Position numbers and translations under genes: made by a program. Below the pieces are notes generated by a model. That model was not told the DNA's origin, ran no database searches, and worked only from the letters and a program-made list of their open reading frames with translations. A DNA stretch of 9,583 bases from an uncultured Lysobacteraceae bacterium (lineage in GTDB: Bacteria; Pseudomonadota; Gammaproteobacteria; Xanthomonadales; Rhodanobacteraceae), in NCBI GenBank assembly GCA_946480705.1, contig CAMLLF010000095.1:1-9583 (forward strand). The letters run 5' to 3'. Below are positions 1 to 6,537 of the stretch, piece after piece. How positions within the stretch are numbered: the first letter of the stretch is position 1; each line of letters starts with the position of its first letter.

Positions 1-1
1 C

Positions 2-796
2 GTCACCTCCGGCAAGGGCGGCGTCGGCAAGACGACCACCAGCGCCAGCCTCGCGTGCGGCCTGGCCCGGGCCGGGAAGAAGGTGGCGGTCATCGACTTC
101 GACGTCGGCCTGCGCAACCTCGACCTGATCATGGGCTGCGAGCGCCGCGTCGTGTACGACTTCGTCAACGTGATCCATCAGGAATGCACGTTGAAGCAGG
201 CGCTGATCAAGGACAAGCGCTACGAGACGCTGTACGTGCTCGCCGCGTCGCAGACGCGCGACAAGGACGCGCTGACCAAGGAAGGCGTCGAGCGCGTCCT
301 CAACGAACTGAAGGACGACGGCTTCGACTACGTCGTCTGCGACTCGCCGGCCGGCATCGAGAAAGGCGCGTTCCTCGCGATGTATTTCGCCGACCGCGCG
401 ATCGTCGTGGTGAACCCGGAAGTCTCTTCGGTGCGCGACTCCGACCGCATCCTCGGCCTGCTGTCGTCCAAGACCCGGCGCGCCGAAGCCGGCGGCGAAC
501 CGGTCGCGCAGCACCTGCTGCTGACGCGCTACAACCCGGCGCGCGTCGCTGCCGGCGACATGATGAGCATCGACGACGTCAAGGAAATCCTCGGCATCGA
601 AGTGCTCGGCGTCATCCCCGAGTCCGAAGGCGTGCTCGCCGCGTCCAACGCCGGCGTGCCGGTCATCCTCGACGAAGCCTCCAATGCCGGCCATGCCTAC
701 GACGATGCCGTCGCGCGCCTGCTCGGCGAAACGCGCCCGATGCGATTCCTCGAAGCACCGAAGAAAGGCATCCTGTCGCGACTGTTCGGGAGCTGA
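2..796 (+). CDS. minD: Septum-site determining protein MinD (5' end cut by window edge)
   Basis: MinD is the membrane-associated ATPase of the Min system. With MinC it blocks FtsZ ring assembly away from midcell, and MinE stimulates its ATPase and releases it from the membrane. The frame is open from base 2 and gives 264 visible residues. They begin at the deviant Walker A motif [10 protein letters not shown] (visible residues 3-12), followed by the switch I stretch [14 protein letters not shown] and the switch II stretch [10 protein letters not shown]. The C-terminus, [11 protein letters not shown], matches the amphipathic membrane-targeting helix of the family. E. coli MinD has 270 residues and reaches this Walker A about six residues later, so only about six codons are missing. 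A later ATG at 83 would delete the Walker A motif and is not the start. minE follows after two bases; minC is expected upstream, outside the window. Identification is secure. Confidence 0.97.
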   Translation, partial: VTSGKGGVGKTTTSASLACGLARAGKKVAVIDFDVGLRNLDLIMGCERRVVYDFVNVIHQECTLKQALIKDKRYETLYVLAASQTRDKDALTKEGVERVLNELKDDGFDYVVCDSPAGIEKGAFLAMYFADRAIVVVNPEVSSVRDSDRILGLLSSKTRRAEAGGEPVAQHLLLTRYNPARVAAGDMMSIDDVKEILGIEVLGVIPESEGVLAASNAGVPVILDEASNAGHAYDDAVARLLGETRPMRFLEAPKKGILSRLFGS

Positions 797-798
797 GC

Positions 799-1092
799 AT
801 GGGCCTGTTCGATTTCCTGCGCGGCAGCCCGAAGCAGACCGCGAGCATCGCCAAGGAACGCCTGCGCATCATCGTCGCGCAGGAACGCAGCGCGCGCGGC
901 AGTCCGGATTATCTGCCCCTGCTGCGCCGAGAGCTGCTCGAAGTCATCCGCAAATACGTCAACGTCGACCAGGATGCGATCGACATCCAGGTCAAACGCG
1001 ACGGCGACCACGAAGTACTCGACCTCACGGTCACCTTGCCGGACAAGAACGAAGCCGCGGCGGCCGCGGCGGCGGCGGCACGCGAAGCCTGA
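799..1092 (+). CDS. minE: Cell division topological specificity factor MinE
   Basis: MinE binds MinD on the membrane, triggers its ATP hydrolysis and confines MinCD inhibition to the cell poles. The 97-residue product starts MGLFDFLRG, the N-terminal membrane-targeting segment. It continues through the anti-MinCD region ([16 protein letters not shown], residues 15-30), whose sequence is typical of the family. The topological specificity domain follows, with the conserved [13 protein letters not shown] (42-54). E. coli MinE is 88 residues; the excess is an Ala-rich tail (residues 86-97, nine consecutive alanines) that looks like low-complexity extension. The ATG lies two bases after the minD stop. 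A GGGAG ribosome-binding site (788-792) inside the end of minD has a 6-base spacing, so the two genes are almost certainly cotranscribed and perhaps translationally coupled. Confidence 0.97.
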   Translation: MGLFDFLRGSPKQTASIAKERLRIIVAQERSARGSPDYLPLLRRELLEVIRKYVNVDQDAIDIQVKRDGDHEVLDLTVTLPDKNEAAAAAAAAAREA

Positions 1093-1137
1093 TCCGACGA
1101 CACGGTCCCGCGCAGCGAGGCGGATTCGACGGCGAGT

Positions 1138-1590
1138 GTGCTGACGCTCGCCGCGATCGACATTGCGCCGCTGCGCGCGCTGCTCGCCGCGCATGCGCTC
1201 GATCTCGTCGTCGTCGCCGACGGCGAGCCGATTCCCGGCAGCTACTGGGGCGAGCCCGAGGCGGGCCTCATCGGCCACCGCGTCTACGTGCGCGGCGACA
1301 CTCCCGTGCACTCCGCACTGCACGAAGCCTGTCACCTGATCGTGCAGCCGCCCGAACGCCGCGCCGCCGTCCACACCGATGCGACCGACTCGGTCGCCGA
1401 GGAAGACGCGACCTGCTACCTCCAGATCGTGTTCGCCGCCGCGCTGCCCGGCGTCGGCAGCGAGCGGCTCATGCGCGACATGGATGCCTGGGGCTACACC
1501 TACCGGCTCGGCTCGACGCGTGCATGGTTCGAGCGGGATGCGGACGATGCACGGGAGTGGCTCGTCGAGCGCGCGTTGTTGCCGGTGTGA
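1138..1590 (+). CDS. Conserved hypothetical protein with HEACH (HExxH) motif, possible metalloprotease-like
   Basis: No function can be assigned with certainty. The 150-residue product, read from GTG 1138, carries HEACH at residues 62-66, the HExxH arrangement of zinc-dependent peptidases. An acidic cluster AEED (87-90) lies about 22-25 residues later and could supply a third ligand. Other distinctive stretches are PGSYWGEPEAG (33-43) and DMDAWGYTYRLGSTRAWFE (114-132). From memory this sequence type recurs in gammaproteobacteria as an unnamed protein, but I cannot verify that here. There is no signal peptide or membrane segment, so it is probably cytoplasmic. It lies 45 bases after minE on the same strand with no evident terminator between, so cotranscription with minDE is plausible. 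The start is uncertain: no ATG and no well-spaced ribosome-binding site precede it, and the first codons may differ. Peptidase activity is inference. Confidence 0.75.
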   Translation: MLTLAAIDIAPLRALLAAHALDLVVVADGEPIPGSYWGEPEAGLIGHRVYVRGDTPVHSALHEACHLIVQPPERRAAVHTDATDSVAEEDATCYLQIVFAAALPGVGSERLMRDMDAWGYTYRLGSTRAWFERDADDAREWLVERALLPV

Positions 1591-1617
1591 AGCGCGAGCC
1601 GGCAAAGAGGGAGCGTC

Positions 1618-1711
1618 GAAGCCCTCTCCCCCAGTACGCTTGGGCGGCGGGGCGGGGCGTCGCTCAGAGCAGGCTCTGACGCTCCGAACGCCCAACCGGC
1701 CGGAGAGGGTT
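1618..1711. repeat. Nested inverted-repeat element in the intergenic gap
   Basis: Three inverted repeats are stacked around one centre: CCCTCTCC (1622-1629) with GGAGAGGG (1702-1709); TTGGGCG (1640-1646) with CGCCCAA (1689-1695); and TCAGAGC (1664-1670) with GCTCTGA (1673-1679). The arms can form one long interrupted stem-loop. It lies 28 bases after the HEACH gene stop and before the convergent DUF4399 gene. It has no T-run, so it could be a REP-like palindromic unit or a structured 3' end rather than a simple terminator. The pairing is seen directly; the role is not known. Confidence 0.5.
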
Positions 1712-1789
1712 GCATGACGGGAGAAGCAGTGCAGGCGACGCCGCACGCTCCCCGCATCGCCGATTGCAGCAGATGCTATTTTTCCGTTC

Positions 1790-1804
1790 CGCCACTTTGT
1801 GGCG
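1790..1804. terminator. Small perfect hairpin between convergent genes
   Basis: CGCCAC-TTT-GTGGCG is a perfect 6-bp stem with a 3-base loop, 17 bases past the stop of the DUF4399 gene. No T-run follows on either strand, so a terminator role is only a possibility. Confidence 0.3.
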
Positions 1805-1820
1805 TCGAAACCCTGTCCGC

Positions 1821-2282
1821 CTACTTCACCGTCACCGTAATCCTCGGCGACAGAATCGGAGGATCGAACGGGATGTGCAGCGCGTCGCCGAGCACGAGCT
1901 GCAGGGTGTGCTTGCCGGGCGGCAGGGTCAGCGTCGTTTCGGTCTGGCCGCCGCCGAAGTGCTTGTGCTTGTCGTCGTTGGGCAGCGGCTGATTCATCGG
2001 CGGCAGCTCGGCCACGTCGATCAGCAGGTGGTGGTGGCCGGTTTTTTCCGTCGTCACGCCGGCCGGCGCGACGCCCATGCCCTTGAGGCCGAAACGCACG
2101 GTGAAGGTCTTGTCGACCGTGGCGCCGTCGGCGGGACTGACGAAGTAAAGTTCCGCGCCGGCGGTGGCGGCCGTGCGCGGCAGCGCGGCAGGCTTGGCTG
2201 GCTCGGGCCTGGCGGCCGGCTGTTGCGCCTGTGCCGTCGCGACGAACAGCAGCACGGCTGCGAGCAGGAATCGATGCGTCAT
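1821..2282 (-). CDS. Exported DUF4399 domain protein
   Basis: A 153-residue exported protein of unknown function. The N-terminus MTHRFLLAAVLLFVATAQA is a typical signal peptide, with likely cleavage after AQA at residue 19. A Pro/Ala-rich spacer follows to about residue 40, then a compact domain at about 44-153. That domain contains YFVSPADGATV, GHHHLLID (82-89), HFGGGQTE (108-115), LPPGKHTLQLVLGD and a closing beta-strand pattern. These are the features of the DUF4399 family, small periplasmic proteins that I expect to fold as a beta-sandwich. The conserved HHH and HKHF histidines could bind metal, which is inference. The ATG at 2282 is supported by GAGGT (2294-2290) seven bases upstream. 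The gene is divergent from the Atm1-like transporter and convergent with the minDE group. Confidence 0.88.
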   Translation of the reverse strand: MTHRFLLAAVLLFVATAQAQQPAARPEPAKPAALPRTAATAGAELYFVSPADGATVDKTFTVRFGLKGMGVAPAGVTTEKTGHHHLLIDVAELPPMNQPLPNDDKHKHFGGGQTETTLTLPPGKHTLQLVLGDALHIPFDPPILSPRITVTVK

Positions 2283-2314
2283 CGCAGGAACCTCGGTTCA
2301 GGGGAAGGCGCTCG

Positions 2315-2320
2315 ATCATA
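2315..2320 (-). promoter_or_regulatory. Candidate -10 box for the DUF4399 gene
   Basis: Reading the minus strand, TATGAT matches the sigma-70 -10 consensus at 5 of 6 positions and lies 32 bases before the ATG. No good -35 box is visible at 16-18 bases upstream (AGGAGA at 17 matches only 3 of 6), so this is a weak call. Confidence 0.35.
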
Positions 2321-2413
2321 CTCCGCACGGTGCCGCCTCTCCTTGCGGCGGCGGCGATTGATCGGCGCCGCCGCGGCCCCATCTGCAGCCGGTCCCGCCT
2401 GCGCCCGTACTCC

Positions 2414-4195
2414 ATGACCACACCTGCCGCTGCCGACCGATCGATCTTCGCGACCCTGCGCCTGATGCTGCCGCAGGTCTGGCCCTACCGCGGGCGCGTG
2501 CTGCTCGCACTCGGCTTTCTCGTCGCGGCGAAACTCGCGACGATCGCCGTGCCGATTTCGCTGAAGGAGATCATCGACCGGCTCGACGTCGCGCCGAGCC
2601 TGCTGCTGCTGCCGCTGGTCCCGCTCGTCGCCTATGGCGCGCTGCGCCTGGCCTCGTCGCTGTTCCAGGAATTGCGCTCGATCGTGTTCGCGCGCGTGCT
2701 CGCGCGCACCTCGCGCGTCGTCACGCTGAAGGTATTCCGACATCTCCATGCGCTGAGCCTGCGCTTTCATCTCGACCGCAAGACCGGCGGCGTCGCGCGC
2801 GACGTCGAGCGCGGCATGACCGCGATCGCGGATCTTCTGGACTGGACCCTCTACACGATCCTGCCGACGCTGTTCGAGGTCGTCGTCGTCAGCGCGATCC
2901 TGATCGTGCGCTACGACTGGACCTTCACCGTCATCACGCTCGCGACGCTGGTGTCGTACATCGCCTTCACCTTCGCCGTGACCGAGTGGCGCCTGCGCTA
3001 TTACCGCGCCGCGAACGAGGCCGACACCGAGGCCAACGCGCGCAACGTCGATTCGCTGCTGAACTACGAGACGGTCAAATACTTCAACAACGAGGATCAC
3101 GAACAGCGCCGCTTCGACGGCAGTCTCGTGAAGCTCGAAGACGCGACCGTGAAGAGCCTGAAGACCCTGGCCGTGCTCAACATCGGCCAGGCAGGCATAG
3201 TCGCTCTGGGATTGACGCTGCTGCTCTGGCGCGCAACCGTCGGCGTCGCCGACGGCCGCATGGCGCTCGGCGATCTGGTGCTGGTCAACGCGTTCCTGAT
3301 CCAGCTGTCGATTCCGCTGAACTACCTCGGCATGGTCTATCGCGAGGTCAAGCAGGCGCTGTCGAACATCCAGCGCATGTACGCGCTGCTCGACGAGGCG
3401 CAGGAAGTCAGCGACGCGCCGGGCGCAGGTCCGCTAGCCGTGCGCGGCGCCGAGCTGCGCTTCGAAAAGGTCGATTTCCACTACGACCCGGCGCGCCCGA
3501 TCCTGCGCGAGGTCGACTTCTGCATTCCGGCCGGCAAGACCGTCGCGGTCGTCGGCACCACGGGCGCGGGCAAGTCGACGCTCGCGCGGCTGCTGTACCG
3601 CTTCTATGACGTCAGCGGCGGACGCATCCTCATCGACGGACAGGACATCCGCAGCGTGACGCAGGACTCGCTGCGCGCGGCCATCGGCATCGTTCCTCAG
3701 GACACCGTGCTGTTCAACGACACGATCTATTACAACATCGCCTACGGCCGCCCGAACGCGACGCGCGAGGAAGTCATCGCCGCGGCGAAGTCGGCACACG
3801 TCCACGACTTCATCGAATCGCTGCCGCAGGGCTACGACAGCGCGGTCGGCGAGCGTGGGCTCAAGCTGTCCGGCGGCGAAAAACAGCGCGTCGCGATCGC
3901 GCGCACGCTGCTGAAGAACCCGGCGCTGCTCGTGTTCGACGAAGCGACGAGCGCGCTCGACACGCGAACGGAAAAGGTCATCCAGGCCGAACTCGAGGAC
4001 ATCGCGCGCAACCGCACGACGCTGGTCATCGCGCACCGGCTCTCGACGATCGTCGACGCCGACGAAATCCTCGTGCTCGAGCACGGCCGAATCGTCGAGC
4101 GCGGCGACCATGCGACGCTGCTCGCCGCGGGCGGCCGCTACGCCGCGCTCTGGGCGATGCAGCAGAACGAGACCGCGCCGGCCGCCGCGGCGTGA
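2414..4195 (+). CDS. Atm1/AtmA-type ABC transporter, fused membrane and ATPase domains
   Basis: A 593-residue ABC half-transporter, expected to act as an inner-membrane homodimer. The membrane domain spans about residues 18-325, with hydrophobic segments near 29-47, 61-85, 147-168, 172-190, 257-273 and 284-305. The stretch NYETVKYFNNE (217-227) is a hallmark of the Atm1/ABCB7 branch, whose members export glutathione-linked or metal-thiol compounds and support Fe-S or heavy-metal homeostasis. The ATPase domain is complete: Walker A GTTGAGKST (381-389), Q-loop Q429, signature LSGGEKQ (485-491), Walker B LLVFDE with E510, and H-loop H541. The ATG at 2414 fits the usual family start. The frame is open back to 2231, but that stretch is Arg-rich and lies antisense to the DUF4399 promoter. 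No clear ribosome-binding site precedes the ATG. The exact substrate cannot be read from sequence; an MsbA-like lipid exporter is less likely. Confidence 0.93.
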   Translation: MTTPAAADRSIFATLRLMLPQVWPYRGRVLLALGFLVAAKLATIAVPISLKEIIDRLDVAPSLLLLPLVPLVAYGALRLASSLFQELRSIVFARVLARTSRVVTLKVFRHLHALSLRFHLDRKTGGVARDVERGMTAIADLLDWTLYTILPTLFEVVVVSAILIVRYDWTFTVITLATLVSYIAFTFAVTEWRLRYYRAANEADTEANARNVDSLLNYETVKYFNNEDHEQRRFDGSLVKLEDATVKSLKTLAVLNIGQAGIVALGLTLLLWRATVGVADGRMALGDLVLVNAFLIQLSIPLNYLGMVYREVKQALSNIQRMYALLDEAQEVSDAPGAGPLAVRGAELRFEKVDFHYDPARPILREVDFCIPAGKTVAVVGTTGAGKSTLARLLYRFYDVSGGRILIDGQDIRSVTQDSLRAAIGIVPQDTVLFNDTIYYNIAYGRPNATREEVIAAAKSAHVHDFIESLPQGYDSAVGERGLKLSGGEKQRVAIARTLLKNPALLVFDEATSALDTRTEKVIQAELEDIARNRTTLVIAHRLSTIVDADEILVLEHGRIVERGDHATLLAAGGRYAALWAMQQNETAPAAAA

Positions 4196-4243
4196 ACTCC
4201 GCCGCCGGACCGGCCGCGACAGTGTCGCGGCGCAGGCCGGAGT
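4196..4243 (+). terminator. Strong stem-loop directly after the ABC transporter stop codon
   Basis: An inner stem CCGCGAC-AGT-GTCGCGG (4214-4230) is enclosed by outer arms ACTCCG (4196-4201) and CGGAGT (4238-4243). The structure starts at the first base after the TGA. No T-run follows immediately, so it may act as a mRNA 3' stabiliser or a weak terminator rather than a classic intrinsic terminator. Confidence 0.4.
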
Positions 4244-4295
4244 GCACGGCGATCCGGCAGCGCAGGTTTTGTCGCCGGGACATGACGCGCAGCAG

Positions 4296-4323
4296 TTGAC
4301 GACCCGGCATCGTTCGCGACAAT
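4296..4323 (+). promoter_or_regulatory. Candidate sigma-70 promoter for the pseudo-receiver gene
   Basis: TTGACG (4296-4301, 5 of 6 to the -35 consensus), a 16-base spacer, then GACAAT (4318-4323, 4 of 6 to the -10 consensus). The gene starts at 4391, leaving a leader of about 60 bases. The remainder of the 4244-4390 gap shows nothing else I can name. Confidence 0.45.
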
Positions 4324-4390
4324 GGCTGCAACATCAACGCCATCCGCCCGGGCCAGCCCAGGACCGCGGCACGCTCAGGGGGAGCCTTCA

Positions 4391-5464
4391 ATGGCCTACA
4401 AGATCGCGCTCGTCGGCGCGACCGCGGACGAAGAAAACGACTTCCGCAACCTGCTCGGCGCGGCGGCTCAACGCCTGCGCCAGAGCTGGGAAGTCAGCAA
4501 TGAACGCGACGCGGATCTCGTCGTCGTCGACGTCGATTCCGTGTTCGGCCACATGGCGTGGCTCAAGGCCAACGGCGCCGGCAAGCGCACGGCAGCCTTC
4601 ACCGGGCGCGACTCGGCCCGCGAATCCGATCTGCTGCTCGGCCGTCCGCTGAGTCTCGAAGGCATCGTCAAACTGCTGCTGATGTTCAACCTGCCTTCGG
4701 GCGCGGCGCCGCAGGCCGCCGCGGCGCCGGTCGAACGCGACAGCTACGCCAGCGAATTCCGTCCCGGCGATTCCCGCCCGCAGCGTGTCGCAACGCCCGC
4801 GCCCGCACCGCGCGCCGAAGCCCCGGTCGAGGCGCCGCGGCCCGCACCGCCGCGCCCGGCACCGGTCGCCGCACCGCCGCCTCCGCCGCCGGCTCCCGCC
4901 GCACCGCCGCGCGAACTCATGCTGGCCGATTTCCTGACCGGCATCAGCCTGCCGGGACCCGCGCGTCTCGTGACCGCCGGAGCGCCCGATCTGCTGCTCG
5001 ATCCCGCGGCGCAGAGCTGGTACAGCAGCGCGACGGGCCTGCGTGCGCTCGTGCCGCACTGCACGCGCACGTTGACGCTCGGCGACTGGCAGCTGCTCAA
5101 CGCCGGCGAATTCGCCGCCGCCAAAGGCAGCGCGACGGCGCAGCCGTTTTCGCGTCTGCTGTGGTTCTTCGTGCTGAATCGCTCGCAGGGCGAGCTGCTG
5201 CCTGAACTCGACCGCGCCGCACGCTTCAAGCTCGCGCGCTATCCGCAGAGCGAACGCGAGTTCACGAAGCATTTCCGTATCGGCACGTTCATGATGAAGG
5301 ACTTCGCGAGCCTCGAAGAAATCGCCGAAGCCAGCGGCGCCGCACTGCCCGACGTCGTCGACTACGTCAACGCGTACACGGCGGTCGGCTTCGTCGAGAA
5401 CGATCGCGGCCGCTACGAGCCGAACGACGGGCGCGGCAGACTGCGCAATCCGTTCGCGCGGTGA
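4391..5464 (+). CDS. Unrecognised protein: degenerate receiver-like domain, Pro/Ala-rich linker, novel C-terminal domain
   Basis: I do not recognise this 357-residue protein. Residues 1-100 read like a response-regulator receiver fold: KIALVG first strand, LVVVDVDS (43-50) with D47 where the phosphoacceptor would sit, AAFTG (68-72) as strand four, and GRPLSLEGIVKLLLMF (84-99) resembling the KP...LL end. The acidic pair after strand one is absent and the conserved Lys is Arg85, so phosphorylation is doubtful. Residues 105-175 are a Pro/Ala-rich linker with six consecutive prolines (162-167). Residues 177-345 are mostly helical in pattern and end in a winged-helix-like stretch: EFTKHFRIGTFMMKD, LEEIAEASG, then VVDYVNAYTAVGFVE. 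There is no signal peptide, so it is probably cytoplasmic. ATG 4391 is chosen because AGGGGGAG (4377-4384) lies 6 bases upstream. A scaffold or signalling role is inference. Confidence 0.85.
   Translation: MAYKIALVGATADEENDFRNLLGAAAQRLRQSWEVSNERDADLVVVDVDSVFGHMAWLKANGAGKRTAAFTGRDSARESDLLLGRPLSLEGIVKLLLMFNLPSGAAPQAAAAPVERDSYASEFRPGDSRPQRVATPAPAPRAEAPVEAPRPAPPRPAPVAAPPPPPPAPAAPPRELMLADFLTGISLPGPARLVTAGAPDLLLDPAAQSWYSSATGLRALVPHCTRTLTLGDWQLLNAGEFAAAKGSATAQPFSRLLWFFVLNRSQGELLPELDRAARFKLARYPQSEREFTKHFRIGTFMMKDFASLEEIAEASGAALPDVVDYVNAYTAVGFVENDRGRYEPNDGRGRLRNPFAR
4844..4910 (+). repeat. Short in-frame direct repeats coding the Pro/Ala linker
   Basis: GCACCGCCGC occurs at 4844-4853, 4871-4880 and 4901-4910. 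The spacings of 27 and 30 bases are both multiples of three, so gain or loss of a unit would keep the reading frame. This low-complexity tract encodes the flexible linker of the pseudo-receiver protein and is likely to vary in length between strains. Confidence 0.6.
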
Positions 5465-5466
5465 AT

Positions 5467-5618
5467 ACGTAGGGCGCAATAACCAACGGGCATTGCGCCG
5501 AATGAATGCGCAATGCCCGGAGGGCATTGCGCCGAATCTTTTTCTTGTTGGCTTGTTTTGACGCGCGGCGCAATGCGCGGCAGTCGGCGCAATGACCTTC
5601 GGTTATCGCGCCCTACGT
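5467..5618. repeat. REPIN-like palindromic element with GTAG heads
   Basis: The ends are inverted repeats of 18 bp with one mismatch: ACGTAGGGCGCAATAACC (5467-5484) and GGTTATCGCGCCCTACGT (5601-5618). Each end carries the tetranucleotide GTAG pointing inward (5469-5472 on plus, 5616-5613 on minus), followed by an imperfect palindrome: GGCGCAAT/ATTGCGCC (5473-5480, 5492-5499) and its counterpart GGCGCAAT/ATCGCGCC (5586-5593, 5605-5612). The core unit (G)GCGCAAT or its complement occurs six times. GTAG-headed REPs are the known substrates of RAYT (Y1-type TnpA-REP) transposases, and two inverted REPs form a REPIN or BIME. No transposase gene lies in this window, so any movement would depend on one elsewhere. 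The element fills the gap between two convergent genes and overlaps the last base of the cyclase stop codon. Confidence 0.8.
5508..5550 (+). terminator. Candidate intrinsic terminator inside the REPIN-like element
   Basis: GCGCAATGCCC (5508-5518), loop GGA, and GGGCATTGCGC (5522-5532) form a perfect 11-bp stem. A T-rich tract, TTTTTCTTGTTG, follows at 5539-5550, six bases after the stem. It lies 43 bases after the stop of the plus-strand pseudo-receiver gene and would suit termination of that gene. The gap before the T-run makes it less than ideal. Confidence 0.5.
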
Positions 5619-6523
5619 CATGCCTCGACGCATTGAAACTGCAGCACGTAATCCGGATTCAACGCGGTTTCCTGGCCGAGGCTGATCGTGCCGGCCTTGC
5701 AGCGCAGCTGGATTTCGTCGCGATGCAGGCGCAGTTCGTCGGCTTCGCCGAGGCGCACCCAGGTGCCGTTCGTCGAGCGGTCGCCGATGACCCAGTAGCC
5801 GCGCTTGTACTCGATGGTCGCGTGCGTGCGCGAGACCCACTCTGCATCGACCATGAGATTGTTGCTCGCTTCGCGGCCCAGCGAGAACGGCGGCGCGAGT
5901 TCGTCGAGTTCGATCGACTGCCCGCGATAGCGCAGCAGCAGGCGCGCCTTGCGCTGCTGCGCCTCGACGAGCTTCACGACGCGCTGCACGGTCGTCACGT
6001 TCGAGGTGTCGTCCTGCCACATCACGTCGACGATCTCGATCGGCTGGAGCTTGCCGGACACGCGCGCCGTGCCGAGGGAGCGCGTGCGCAGCGGGCCGGT
6101 GTTCGTCACGCCGCTGACCGTCGATGCCGTCGTCACGATCTGTTCGCGCTTGGCCAGCGATGCCATGCGTGCGGCCGTGTTCACGGCGTCGCCGTAGACG
6201 TCGGTTTCCTCGACGAGCGTGTCGCCGTGGTGCAGGCCGACGCGGATGCCGAGGTTGTCGCGGATGAAGGCCGGATCGGTCGAGACGCGCTTCTGCATGT
6301 CGGTCGCCGCGAGCAGGCCGTTGAGCGCCCCCGGGAACGTGCACATGACTTCGTCGCCGATCGTCTTGATGAGGCGGCCGCCGTGGCGCTGCGTGATTTC
6401 GCCCAGGACGTGCAACACACCGGCAACGATGCGGCGTGCTGCTTCGTCGCCGCGCGTCTCGAACAGCTTCGTGCTGCCGGAGACATCGGCGAACAGGATG
6501 GTGAGGGGCTGGCGCTGACTCAT
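5618..6523 (-). CDS. Class III adenylate/guanylate cyclase with C-terminal FHA domain
   Basis: A 301-residue soluble cyclase, predicted to make cAMP from ATP as a homodimer. The catalytic domain (about residues 6-170) has both metal-binding aspartates, D13 (FADVSGST) and D57 (IGDEVM). It also has the purine-selecting pair K53 and D108, typical of adenylate rather than guanylate cyclases, and the transition-state residues N115 and R119 (GDAVNTAAR). Every catalytic position is present, so it should be active. Residues about 206-295 form an FHA domain with GRE (216-218), VSRTHA (230-235) and STNGTW (250-255), the phosphothreonine-binding signature. Activity may therefore be placed or tuned by a Ser/Thr-phosphorylated partner, which is inference. 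There is no membrane segment. The ATG at 6523 starts the conserved region (PLTILFADVSGS), but no clear ribosome-binding site precedes it. The REPIN-like element abuts its 3' end. Confidence 0.93.
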   Translation of the reverse strand: MSQRQPLTILFADVSGSTKLFETRGDEAARRIVAGVLHVLGEITQRHGGRLIKTIGDEVMCTFPGALNGLLAATDMQKRVSTDPAFIRDNLGIRVGLHHGDTLVEETDVYGDAVNTAARMASLAKREQIVTTASTVSGVTNTGPLRTRSLGTARVSGKLQPIEIVDVMWQDDTSNVTTVQRVVKLVEAQQRKARLLLRYRGQSIELDELAPPFSLGREASNNLMVDAEWVSRTHATIEYKRGYWVIGDRSTNGTWVRLGEADELRLHRDEIQLRCKAGTISLGQETALNPDYVLQFQCVEA

Positions 6524-6531
6524 CTGGCCGG

Positions 6532-6537
6532 ATCATA
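6532..6537 (-). promoter_or_regulatory. Candidate -10 box just upstream of the cyclase start
   Basis: On the minus strand TATGAT (5 of 6 to the -10 consensus) ends 8 bases before the ATG. The sequence 17 bases upstream, TGGAGC, matches the -35 consensus at only 3 of 6. If used, transcription would begin within a few bases of the ATG, giving a leaderless or nearly leaderless mRNA; this fits the missing ribosome-binding site but remains unproven. Confidence 0.3.

Noticed and set aside
55..798. Upstream extension of the minE frame through minD
   Set aside because: The upstream part is an Arg-rich shadow of minD; the minE protein clearly begins at MGLFDF with its own ribosome-binding site.
1711..1783. 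Terminator at AGCA-GA-TGCT followed by ATTTTT (1768-1783)
   Set aside because: The stem is only 4 bp with a 2-base loop, too weak to call despite the T-run.
697..2421. Long minus-strand open frame (574 codons) across minE, the HEACH gene and the DUF4399 gene
   Set aside because: Its translation is an Arg/Ala-rich low-complexity sequence typical of antisense frames in GC-rich DNA, and it overlaps well-supported genes on both strands.
2279..3100. Minus-strand open frame opposite the ABC transporter
   Set aside because: The translation has Arg/Gln/Asp-rich shadow composition with no recognisable motif, and lies wholly antisense to the conserved Atm1-like membrane domain.
4388..5527. Minus-strand open frame (379 codons) opposite the pseudo-receiver gene
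   Set aside because: The plus-strand frame has a good ribosome-binding site, an ordered domain pattern and normal codon use; the minus frame is Arg-rich and runs into the repeat element.
5467..5618. CRISPR array
   Set aside because: The repeats are short, inverted and irregularly spaced, there are no uniform spacers, and no cas gene is present.
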